From positions 1-13,414 of the forward strand of contig JAEZIQ010000037.1 of NCBI GenBank assembly GCA_023436605.1: DNA of 13,414 nucleotides. The letters run 5' to 3'. The position numbers and the translations under genes were made by a program. Within the stretch, counting starts at the first letter, position 1. Each line of letters starts with the position of its first letter. The stretch is from Actinomycetes bacterium. Lineage in GTDB: Bacteria > Actinomycetota > Thermoleophilia > Solirubrobacterales > 70-9. Positions 7,267 to 13,414 of the stretch are shown here, in pieces. The notes under the pieces are model-generated. The model did no database searches. It was not told the DNA's origin and saw only the letters and a program-made list of their open reading frames with translations.

Positions 7267-7297
7267 AAGCTACAAGTTCAAGTGAACTTGAAGTCAA
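7267..7297 (-). promoter_or_regulatory. SoxR-controlled promoter with SoxR box (7277-7292)
   Basis: Read on the minus strand, TTGACT (7292-7297, -35) and TAGCTT (7267-7272, -10) are separated by 19 bp. This over-long spacer is characteristic of promoters activated by MerR-family regulators through DNA distortion. Within and just overlapping it is the inverted repeat TTCAAGT-GA-ACTTGAA (7277-7292). It matches the core of the E. coli soxS operator (TCAAGT-TA-ACTTGA) except in the central pair. The predicted transcript starts near 7260 and gives a leader of about 30 nt with a ribosome-binding site before GTG 7230. The site also lies about 32 bp upstream of the soxR start, so SoxR may control itself. 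Confidence 0.82.
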
Positions 7298-7323
7298 GGG
7301 CAGTTCGTGATTTCTTTTCGGAT

Positions 7324-7773
7324 ATGGCGGAACTGCTGACCATCACCGAAGTCTCGCGCCGGAGTGGGGTGGCCTCCTCGGCGCTCCGTTTCTACGAGGA
7401 GAAAGGGCTGATCGCCTCCGAACGGGCAGGTTCCGGACACCGTCGGTACCAGCGGCCGGTGCTGCGTCGGATCGCCTTCATCGTGTTCGCCCAGAAGATC
7501 GGCCTGACCCTCGATGAGATCCACGCGGAACTGGATCGCCTGCCCGAAAACCGGACGCCCTCGAAACGGGATTGGGCAAAGCTCTCGACCAGGTGGCAGC
7601 ACCGGGTCGATGAACGGATCGCCGAACTGGAACGCCTCAAGGAGGGCCTGACCGACTGCATTGGCTGCGGCTGCCTTTCGATGGCCCGGTGCAAGCTGGC
7701 CAACCCGCAGGACCGGCTCGGTGCCCATGGGTCGGGGCCCCGGCGATGGCTTTCGGACTGGCAGGCCGGCTAG
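7324..7773 (+). CDS. soxR: SoxR, redox-sensing [2Fe-2S] MerR-family activator
   Basis: From the ATG at 7324 this is a 149-residue protein. Residues 3-70 are a MerR-type winged helix (LTITEVSRRSGVASSALRFYEEKGLI, then HRRYQRPVLRRIAFI). A dimerisation helix runs over about 83-110. Next comes the SoxR cluster motif C112-x2-C115-x-C117-x5-C123, within CIGCGCLSMARC, which binds the [2Fe-2S] cluster whose oxidation activates SoxR. Length and cysteine spacing agree with known SoxR proteins, about 150 residues. An in-frame GTG at 7282 would add 14 residues lying inside the SoxR box. It is rejected because homology starts at MAELLTI. No clear ribosome-binding site or TAnnnT box precedes 7324. No soxS is present. 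The adjacent SoxR-box promoter points to the luciferase-domain gene as its target. Its stop lies 4 bp from that of the convergent FAD oxidoreductase. Confidence 0.95.
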   Translation: MAELLTITEVSRRSGVASSALRFYEEKGLIASERAGSGHRRYQRPVLRRIAFIVFAQKIGLTLDEIHAELDRLPENRTPSKRDWAKLSTRWQHRVDERIAELERLKEGLTDCIGCGCLSMARCKLANPQDRLGAHGSGPRRWLSDWQAG

Positions 7774-7777
7774 CAGG

Positions 7778-9457
7778 TCAGACGCTGGCCTTGCGGCGCT
7801 TCCAGGGCCACTTGATTCCGCGACGGTCCCTGAGGATCCGCTGGGCTGCGTTGTGGCCGGAAGCCGCGGTGACGCCGCCACCCGGGTGGGTGCCGGCCCC
7901 GCAGAGGTAGAGCCCGTCGACCGGGGTCGCGTACTGCGCCATGTCAGGGGTCGGGCGCATGAAGGCCATCTGGTTCATGCCCTGTTCGCCCTGGAAGATC
8001 GAACCGCCCTGAAGTCCGAAGATACGTTCGAGGTCCGGCGGGGCCAGCACCTCGTACTGGTCGATCGCCCCCCGGAAGTTCGGAGCGAATCGGGTCAGCA
8101 TGTCGATGCAGGTTTCGCCGTAGCGCTCGCGGTCACCCTCGGCCCACTGAGATTCCTCCGAGGGGCCGTACTGGGTGAACATGGTCATGATCGTGCGGTC
8201 GTCATCGGTAAGTGAATCGTCGATCGAAGACGGGTACTCGGCCTCGATGTAGGGCGAGGCTGCCGGCCGCCCCTGAAGGGCGTCCTGCCAGGCGGCCTCG
8301 AGGTAGTCGATCGACGGGCAGATGTTGACTCCGGCACCGAGCAGCATTTTCTGTTCCTCGGGGGTCACGTTCTCGTACTGCGGGGCTTCGTTGAGCACGT
8401 AGTTGACCTTTACCGAGCCGCCCCGGGTCCGGTAACGCTCCATGTCGGTGCGTACGTCATCGTCGAAATGCTGGCCACCAACCAGATCGAGGATGGTGGT
8501 CTTCGGGTGGGCTCCGGAGGCGACGATAGGGGCTCTGTAGCTGTCGCCGCTCGCCAGGGTGACGCCGACCGTGCGACCGCCCTCGACGTCGATCGAGGCA
8601 ACCTCGGCGTCGGTCAGGATGGTGGCCCCGTGGGCTTCGGCCGAGCGGGCGATCGCGTTGGAGATCGCACCCATCCCCCCAACCACCTGGCCCCAGACGC
8701 CACCCATGCCGTCGAGTTCGCCAAGCGCGTGGTGGAGCAGGTTGTAGGCGGTGCCGGGAGTGCGGGGTCCGGCCCAGACGCCAACCACTCCGGTCGAGGC
8801 GATCGAGCCCTTGAGAGCGTCGTGTTCGAACCAGTCGTCGAGCAGGTCACCGACCGACATCGTGAAGATCCGGATCAGGTCGTTCACGTCCCGCTTGCCA
8901 AGCCCGGCCATCCGGGCCCCTTCGCGGATCAGTGAGGCGATGTCCCCGGGGCTCTTCGAGCCGAGCGCCGGCGGTTCCCGGAGCAGCATCGGCCGGAGGA
9001 AGGAGGCGGTCCGCTCGAGCAGGTCCTCGAAGGCTTCGTAGCGGTCGGCGTCCCGGGGCGAGAACTTGCGGATCGACTCGACCGTGCGCTCGACCTCGTT
9101 GAAGAAGAAGATCGGTCCGTCCTCGGTCATTGCCGCGTAGGCCGGGTCGAGCGGGTAGGCCTTGTAGCCGAACTCCTTGAGGCGCAGATCGGAGACCACC
9201 TTCGACTGAAGCATCGAGACGACGTAGGAGCACCGCGAAACCCGGGCACCCGGCCAGACCTCTTCGGTCACGCAGGCGCCGCCGAGGATCGGCCTCCGTT
9301 CCAGGACCAGGGTCTTCATCCCCGCGCGGGCCAGGTAGGCGGCCGTGGTCAGGCCGTTGTGCCCGCCACCAACCACGATCGCGTCGTAGCTGGAGGGTCT
9401 CCCGTTCGAACTCGGGGTCGGAGTGGCATTGCCAGTGGACATCGTGTTCGCCTCCAT
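7778..9457 (-). CDS. PYROXD2/phytoene-desaturase-like FAD-dependent oxidoreductase
   Basis: From the ATG at 9457 the protein has 559 residues. The N-terminal Rossmann motif is VVGGGHNGLTTAAYLARAG, followed by the second FAD contact LERRPILGGACVTEE. The C-terminal FAD signature is LYLCGAGTHPGGGVTAASGHNA. This arrangement matches the large NAD(P)/FAD-dependent amine-oxidase/phytoene-desaturase superfamily, and most closely the PYROXD2-like branch. No carotenoid genes adjoin, so a carotenoid role is not favoured. Its divergent partner is a class III aminotransferase, which suggests work on an amine or amino-acid-derived substrate (inference). The frame extends to 9553, but 9457 is chosen. The upstream part is unlike the family, and a -35/-10 pair ends 6 nt before 9457. 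A further ATG at 9442 is possible. The last 12 residues are strongly basic (KWPWKRRKASV). Confidence 0.9.
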   Translation of the reverse strand: MEANTMSTGNATPTPSSNGRPSSYDAIVVGGGHNGLTTAAYLARAGMKTLVLERRPILGGACVTEEVWPGARVSRCSYVVSMLQSKVVSDLRLKEFGYKAYPLDPAYAAMTEDGPIFFFNEVERTVESIRKFSPRDADRYEAFEDLLERTASFLRPMLLREPPALGSKSPGDIASLIREGARMAGLGKRDVNDLIRIFTMSVGDLLDDWFEHDALKGSIASTGVVGVWAGPRTPGTAYNLLHHALGELDGMGGVWGQVVGGMGAISNAIARSAEAHGATILTDAEVASIDVEGGRTVGVTLASGDSYRAPIVASGAHPKTTILDLVGGQHFDDDVRTDMERYRTRGGSVKVNYVLNEAPQYENVTPEEQKMLLGAGVNICPSIDYLEAAWQDALQGRPAASPYIEAEYPSSIDDSLTDDDRTIMTMFTQYGPSEESQWAEGDRERYGETCIDMLTRFAPNFRGAIDQYEVLAPPDLERIFGLQGGSIFQGEQGMNQMAFMRPTPDMAQYATPVDGLYLCGAGTHPGGGVTAASGHNAAQRILRDRRGIKWPWKRRKASV

Positions 9458-9463
9458 GGGGCG

Positions 9464-9492
9464 AGCGTAACGCAAAGTGCGATTGACTACAA
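9464..9492 (-). promoter_or_regulatory. Promoter of the FAD oxidoreductase gene (leaderless)
   Basis: On the minus strand TTGTAG (9487-9492) and TACGCT (9464-9469) are separated by 17 bp. The -10 ends 6 nt before the ATG at 9457, so the transcript should start at or near the start codon. This is the best-formed of the leaderless promoters seen here. Confidence 0.6.
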
Positions 9493-9498
9493 GGTCAA
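9483..9498. promoter_or_regulatory. Operator-like inverted repeat in the divergent promoter region
   Basis: TTGAC-TACAAG-GTCAA is a perfect 5-bp inverted repeat with a 6-bp spacer. It covers the whole -35 element of the FAD oxidoreductase promoter, as expected for a repressor site. A related TTGAT sequence lies close by on the minus strand (near 9506-9512). No regulator gene adjoins, so the binding protein is unknown. Confidence 0.4.
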
Positions 9499-9548
9499 CT
9501 CTACTTATCAACCAATAACAAGATCGCGGGATCGCGTTTCGGCGGGAG

Positions 9549-9554
9549 TACACT
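9549..9554 (+). promoter_or_regulatory. Leaderless -10 box for the aminotransferase
   Basis: TACACT is followed by 7 nt (CGTAGTC) and the ATG at 9562. This supports 9562 over the second in-frame ATG at 9589, which has no well-placed ribosome-binding site. The -35 region is not recognisable. Confidence 0.55.
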
Positions 9555-9561
9555 CGTAGTC

Positions 9562-11001
9562 ATGACGGGAGAGAGTCGTACTTCGCAGATGGCAGCAAAA
9601 ACCGACCTCCAGATTTCGGCGGGGCAGCACCTGATGCTGCATTTCTCCGACATGAAGTCACTGGTGGAGGAAGGCATCACGATCATCGAACGGGGCGAAG
9701 GCGTCCACGTCTTCGACGAGGAGGGCAACCGTTACATCGACGGTCTCTCCGGCCTTTACTGCGCCTCACTTGGTCACTCGTACGGTGACGAGATCGGTGC
9801 CGCCGCCCACGAGCAGATGAAGGTGCTGCCCTACGCGACCAACTGGACCGTCGCCCATCCGCCGTCGATCGAGCTGGCCGAGAAAATCGCCTCGCTTGCC
9901 CCGGCCGGGATGAACAAGGTCTACTTCACTTCCGGCGGATCAGAGTCGGTCGAGGCAGCCTGGAAGATGGCGGTCCAGTGGCAGCAGGCCAACGGTCACG
10001 AACGGCGCCGCAAGGTGATCGCCCGCAAGAACGCCTACCACGGGGTAACCATGGGCGCGCTCTCCTTCACCGGAATTCCGGTTTGCCGCACCCCCTTCGA
10101 CCCGCTTGGCATTCCCACCGTCCACGTCAGCAACACCAGCTCCTACCGGCACCCCGACGGCGAAGACGAAGCCGCCTTCTGCCAGGCCCTGCTCGACGAG
10201 GTCGAGGAGACGATCGAGTTCGAGGATCCCTCGACCATCGCGATGATGATCGCCGAGCCGGTCCAGAACGCGGGCGGCTGCTTCATGCCCCCGGCCGGCT
10301 ACTGGCAGGGCCTCCGGAAGATCGCCGACAAGTACGACATCCTGCTCTGCTCGGACGAGGTGATCTGCGCTTACGGGCGGATCGGCACCTGGTTCGGTGG
10401 TCAGAAGTTCGACTACGTGCCGGACCTGGTCACTTTCGCCAAGGGACTGACCGGCGCCCACTTCTCGATGGGCGGCGTCCTGATGAGCGACAAGGTCGCC
10501 GAACCGTTCTTCGATGGACGCGCCGACTACAACAACGGCTACACCTTCGGCGGTCACCCGGTCGGCTCGGCGGTCGCCCTCAAATCGCTGGAGATCCTCG
10601 AACGCGAGAACGTGCTCGCGAACGTCAACGCCAACGCTCCGGTGGCCGAGCGGGCGCTCAACTCGCTCTCCGACATCCCGATCGTCGGCGAGGTCCGCGG
10701 CACCGGACACTTCTGGGCGATCGAACTGGTGCGCGACCAGGCGACCAAGGAGCCGTTCAAGGGCGAGGAGTCGGAGACCCTCTTCAAGGACGTGCTTTCC
10801 GAAGAGCTGTTCGAGCGCGGCCTGCTCTGCCGGCTCGACGACCGGGCCGACCCGATCATCCAGATCGCCCCGCCCCTGATCGCCGAGGCTGGCCTCTTCG
10901 ACGAGATCGCGGACATCCTCCGCGAGGGCCTCGAGGTGACGGCCGCCAGGATCAGCAACCACCCGCACGCCCCGAAACAGAGCGCGACCCGCCCGATCTG
11001 A
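9562..11001 (+). CDS. Class III pyridoxal-phosphate aminotransferase (omega-transaminase type)
   Basis: This 479-residue protein has the full class III (fold type I) aminotransferase layout. The N-terminal HFSDMKSL and GEGVHVFDEEGNRYIDGLSG segments are typical of omega-amino acid:pyruvate transaminases. SGGSES (124-129) binds the cofactor phosphate, and AYHG (158-161) stacks on the ring. DEV (265-267) holds D265 for the pyridine nitrogen. AKGLT holds the Schiff-base lysine K294. Near the C-terminus, EVRGTGHFWAIEL is the usual conserved turn. Likely substrates are omega-amino acids or diamines such as beta-alanine, GABA, putrescine or taurine, with pyruvate or a keto acid as acceptor. I cannot choose among them. 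The divergent FAD oxidoreductase sharing its 104-bp promoter region suggests a joint amine catabolic role (inference). The gene ends before two tandem hairpins shared with the convergent CoA ligase. Confidence 0.93.
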   Translation: MTGESRTSQMAAKTDLQISAGQHLMLHFSDMKSLVEEGITIIERGEGVHVFDEEGNRYIDGLSGLYCASLGHSYGDEIGAAAHEQMKVLPYATNWTVAHPPSIELAEKIASLAPAGMNKVYFTSGGSESVEAAWKMAVQWQQANGHERRRKVIARKNAYHGVTMGALSFTGIPVCRTPFDPLGIPTVHVSNTSSYRHPDGEDEAAFCQALLDEVEETIEFEDPSTIAMMIAEPVQNAGGCFMPPAGYWQGLRKIADKYDILLCSDEVICAYGRIGTWFGGQKFDYVPDLVTFAKGLTGAHFSMGGVLMSDKVAEPFFDGRADYNNGYTFGGHPVGSAVALKSLEILERENVLANVNANAPVAERALNSLSDIPIVGEVRGTGHFWAIELVRDQATKEPFKGEESETLFKDVLSEELFERGLLCRLDDRADPIIQIAPPLIAEAGLFDEIADILREGLEVTAARISNHPHAPKQSATRPI

Positions 11002-11014
11002 GGGCACTCGGGCC

Positions 11015-11126
11015 GAGAGTCGGGTCGAGGTTCCGTTTTCACTTCATAGTGCGGTGAAACTGGAAATCCCCCGAAGAGAGTCGGGTCGAGGTTCCGTTTT
11101 CACTTCATAGTGCGGTGAAATGGGAA
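11015..11126. repeat. Tandem pair of CATAGTG-loop hairpins (61-bp period)
   Basis: Two direct copies with a period of 61 bp share 45 identical bases (11015-11059 and 11076-11120), then diverge. Each contains a hairpin: arms 11031-11042/11054-11065 and 11092-11103/11115-11126. In each, 10 of 12 positions form Watson-Crick pairs, and both have the identical 11-nt loop TTCATAGTGCG. They fill most of the 153-bp gap between the convergent aminotransferase and CoA ligase genes. Loop length, loop core and stem pattern match the hairpin at 2956-3000. A transcription end or 3'-end protection role is plausible, but no U-tract is present. Confidence 0.8.
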
Positions 11127-11154
11127 TCTCGTCCGGCGGGGCGGGGTGGGCCGG

Positions 11155-13374
11155 TCAGGCGAGGTGGGCGACCGCGTCGAGGGCGACTGCTCCGTCGGGA
11201 CTGGCCAGCACGGGATTCAGCTCGATCAGGTCGAAGGGGCGGCCCGAGGGGTCGCGGTGTTCGAGCAGCTGGTTGCCGACCCGCGTGGCCAGGGTGGCGA
11301 GAGCGTCGAGGTCGGTAACCCGGGTCCCGCGCTTTCCGAGCAGCACGTCCCAGGCCTTTAGCCGGGGGAGGGCGGACCTGATCTGACCGGTCGAGGCGGG
11401 AAGTGGGATCACGACGCTGTCGGCCAGCTGCTCGGCCCAGATCCCGCCCAGGCCGATGGTAAGAGACGGCACCACCGCATCCGAGCGGGCGGTGACGATC
11501 AGCTCGACTCCCGGACCGGCCATCTCTTCGACGAGAAAGACCGGCGGCTCGGTGGCGGACTCGCCACTCAGTCCCTGTTCGAGATGGATCTGTCCGGCAA
11601 CCGACATCAGGTCCTCCGCCGCGGCCAGCAGTTCGGCTTCGTCGTGAAGGTTGATCCGGATCGCGCCCAGCTCCGACTTGTGCTGGATCGTGGGCCCGGA
11701 GAGTTTCAGGGCGAGCGGAAAGGAAAGCCCGGCGGCGGCGTCGAGGCAGGCGCCGGGGGTGCTGACTGTGGCGGAAGCGGGAACGCTGATCCCGGACGAG
11801 CGAAGCAGCGACTTGGCCTGATGTTCGCTCAGCCAGATTCCCTTACTTCCGGTGTCGCCCGAAGCGGTCTGGTGCTCCGCCGCTTTAGTCGCGACGCGCC
11901 GAAGCTGGGCGGCGATCTCCTTGCGGTCGAGGCGGCTCAGGGTCTGGCTGGCCGCGGTCGCGGCGATCGCCGCCCGGATGCCGCCGACCGCCGGGATGCC
12001 CCGCGTAGCCAGCTCGTGGCGGGCCTCGGGGGAGACGAGATCCGGCAGGGTCGAGGCGAGCACCGCGGGGCAGCCGGACCTGAGCGCACCATCAACCAGC
12101 GCCTGGCGAACCTTCGCCCACTCGGCTTCATGTTCCGGCCTCATCTCGGCCGGGTGATCGTGAAAGATCAGCATCTGCTCGACCGTCTCGCAGCGGCCGA
12201 CGGTTTCGACGATCTCGGTCAGGCGATCGGTCTCGAACCAGAGCAGAGAGGTGTAATCGAGCGGGTTGCCTACCGTCGCCGCTGCGGGCAGAAGCTCGGT
12301 CAGCCGATCGCAGGTTTCGGGCTTGAGCTCGGCAAAACGAAGACCCACCAGCTCGGACTGGTCGGCTGCGATCCCGGAATCACCACCGGAGCAGGTGAGG
12401 ATGGCGAGGCCCGGCCGGTAAGTGACCGATTCTTCATCGGTAACTCGGATCAAACCGTTGGGTAGCTCCTCCTCGCGGTGGTGGATCGGCTGGTAGCGCC
12501 GGGGCCGGGCCTTCGGTTCGGCCAGGACACGGGTGATTTCGAGGAGCTCGTGCGGATCGGTGGCCCAGGCGGCGCCGGCCTGTTCGACCAGGGCCCGGAA
12601 CACTTTCTGGTCGCCGGCGATCGCGCCAGTGTGGGCGGCTGCTGCGGCCTGGCCGGCCTGCGAGGAGCCGACTTTGAGCACGGCGACTCCGATCTCCCGT
12701 TCGGCGCAGGTGGCCAGGGCCGCGGCGAGCTTCGCGCCGTCGCCGTCGGTCTCCTGGAAGAGGGCAATGGCGCGGACCCGGTCGAGTTCACCGATCGCCT
12801 GGAGCCAGTCGCCGGTGTCGAGTACGGTCTGGTTGCCGGTCGAGACGACGGTGTGGAAGTGGATGCCGCGCCGGGAGCCGATCGCGTTCACCGCGACGTT
12901 GCCGGACTGGGAAATCATCGCTACCGGACCCGGTTCTATCCCGGCGGGCACCGAGTCACCCCAGAGCGGGGCGTGGTGGTGAAGGCTGATCACGCCGTTG
13001 CCGTTCGGTCCACAGACCGGGAAGCCGGCCGATCGCGCGAGCTCGGAGAGTTCGGCCTCGAGCTGCTCGCCGGCCGGGGTCTCGCCGAAGCCGGCGGACA
13101 CGATTACCGCTCCTCCGCACCCGATCTCGATCGCCTGGCGGATCGCCGGATTCACAGCGGGAGCCGGGACGGCGACGACTACGGCATCGACCGGTTCCGG
13201 CAGGTCGAGCAGGGAGGGAAAGCAGGGATGACCGTGGACCGCGCTGCGGCCCGGGTTCACGCAGTAGAGATCGCCTGGAAATCCGGCCTGATCGAGGTTG
13301 CGAATGACCGTGTCGCCGTATGCCCCGGGTCGATCGGTAGCGCCGACCACCGCCACCGAGCCCGGAGCCAGCAA
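11155..13374 (-). CDS. ADP-forming acyl-CoA synthetase (fused alpha-beta acetate-CoA ligase), 5' end uncertain
   Basis: The frame gives 739 residues from a TTG at 13374. It has the order of a fused NDP-forming CoA ligase: CoA-binding domain (about 1-120, SVAVVGATDRPG), succinyl-CoA-ligase-like domains (GPN at 122-124, SQSGN at 155-159, STGNQ at 178-182), then a C-terminal ATP-grasp domain (about 512-739, HKSELG at 565-570, ELNPV at 718-722). The phosphohistidine is H248 in AAAAHTGAIAGD. These enzymes interconvert acyl-CoA, ADP and phosphate with acid, CoA and ATP. Acetate or another short acid is likely, but the substrate is not fixed by sequence. The usual GPNCxG motif reads GPNGNG here. TTG 13374 has no ribosome-binding site and leaves a very short N-terminus. 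The frame remains open to the right edge, so the true start probably lies outside the window. Confidence 0.9.
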   Translation of the reverse strand: MLAPGSVAVVGATDRPGAYGDTVIRNLDQAGFPGDLYCVNPGRSAVHGHPCFPSLLDLPEPVDAVVVAVPAPAVNPAIRQAIEIGCGGAVIVSAGFGETPAGEQLEAELSELARSAGFPVCGPNGNGVISLHHHAPLWGDSVPAGIEPGPVAMISQSGNVAVNAIGSRRGIHFHTVVSTGNQTVLDTGDWLQAIGELDRVRAIALFQETDGDGAKLAAALATCAEREIGVAVLKVGSSQAGQAAAAAHTGAIAGDQKVFRALVEQAGAAWATDPHELLEITRVLAEPKARPRRYQPIHHREEELPNGLIRVTDEESVTYRPGLAILTCSGGDSGIAADQSELVGLRFAELKPETCDRLTELLPAAATVGNPLDYTSLLWFETDRLTEIVETVGRCETVEQMLIFHDHPAEMRPEHEAEWAKVRQALVDGALRSGCPAVLASTLPDLVSPEARHELATRGIPAVGGIRAAIAATAASQTLSRLDRKEIAAQLRRVATKAAEHQTASGDTGSKGIWLSEHQAKSLLRSSGISVPASATVSTPGACLDAAAGLSFPLALKLSGPTIQHKSELGAIRINLHDEAELLAAAEDLMSVAGQIHLEQGLSGESATEPPVFLVEEMAGPGVELIVTARSDAVVPSLTIGLGGIWAEQLADSVVIPLPASTGQIRSALPRLKAWDVLLGKRGTRVTDLDALATLATRVGNQLLEHRDPSGRPFDLIELNPVLASPDGAVALDAVAHLA

Positions 13375-13414
13375 CGGGGTGGGGGGGGTTTTAGGGGTAT
13401 TGGGCCGGAAAAAA
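13375..13414. other. Low-complexity right edge, open reading frame continues
   Basis: The last 40 bases contain a run of eight G and end in six A, unlike the balanced coding sequence beside them. On the minus strand the CoA-ligase frame continues without a stop (residues such as NTPKTPPTP). This may be the true N-terminal region, or a poor-quality end of an assembled contig. No feature can be assigned here. Confidence 0.4.

Noticed and set aside
7282..7323. Upstream GTG start for soxR adding 14 residues
   Set aside because: The extra codons lie inside the SoxR box, there is no ribosome-binding site, and SoxR homology begins at the ATG at 7324.
7778..9457. FAD oxidoreductase as a carotenoid phytoene desaturase
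   Set aside because: No phytoene synthase or other carotenoid gene is adjacent, and the overall sequence pattern fits the PYROXD2-like branch better.
9940..11057. Long frames on both strands over the aminotransferase (9940-11007 minus, 9978-11057 plus)
   Set aside because: Both have compositional shadow products. The aminotransferase frame has the complete PLP motif set.

Overview
The window is about 13.4 kb of high-GC DNA (roughly two thirds G+C by eye). Codons end mostly in G or C, and most promoters look leaderless. These traits, with the gene types, fit a high-GC actinobacterium, possibly of the Thermoleophilia/Solirubrobacterales kind. That placement is inference, since no rRNA or other phylogenetic marker gene is present. 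There are ten protein genes, two of them running to or through a window edge. I see no tRNA, rRNA, CRISPR array, insertion sequence or prophage.

Layout: (1) 1-286, minus: start of a membrane-anchored FKBP-type prolyl isomerase, cut by the left edge. It is divergent from (2) an MMPL/RND-type membrane transporter (346-2445, plus), followed 33 bp later by (3) an OsmC-type peroxidase (2479-2904, plus). (4) A BBE-type FAD-linked oxidase (3016-4341, minus) converges on osmC, and the gap holds a strong hairpin. It is divergent from (5) a superfamily 2 helicase (4454-6130, plus). (6) An isochorismatase-fold cysteine hydrolase lacking the usual catalytic lysine (6264-6866, plus) converges on (7) a small luciferase-domain (DUF5519-like) protein (6877-7230, minus). 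That small gene is divergent from (8) soxR (7324-7773, plus), across a near-consensus SoxR box inside a promoter with a 19-bp spacer. (9) A PYROXD2/phytoene-desaturase-like FAD oxidoreductase (7778-9457, minus) is divergent from (10) a class III PLP aminotransferase (9562-11001, plus). Their shared 104-bp promoter region carries an operator-like inverted repeat. (11) A fused ADP-forming acyl-CoA synthetase (11155 to the right edge, minus) converges on the aminotransferase, and that gap holds two tandem hairpins.

Functionally this looks like an ordinary chromosomal region of short, mostly independently transcribed units. A redox/stress theme recurs (OsmC, SoxR with its target, two flavoproteins). 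There is also an amine or amino-acid to acyl-CoA catabolic theme (aminotransferase, FAD oxidoreductase, ADP-forming CoA ligase).

The most interesting structure is non-coding. First, TAnnnT boxes lie 6-8 nt before six start codons, a clear leaderless-promoter pattern. Second, three intergenic hairpins, all between convergent genes, share an 11-nt loop with an invariant CATAGTG core and a compensated stem pair. Third, the SoxR box appears to control a single small DUF5519-like gene. I found no convincing new multi-gene defence or metabolic system.
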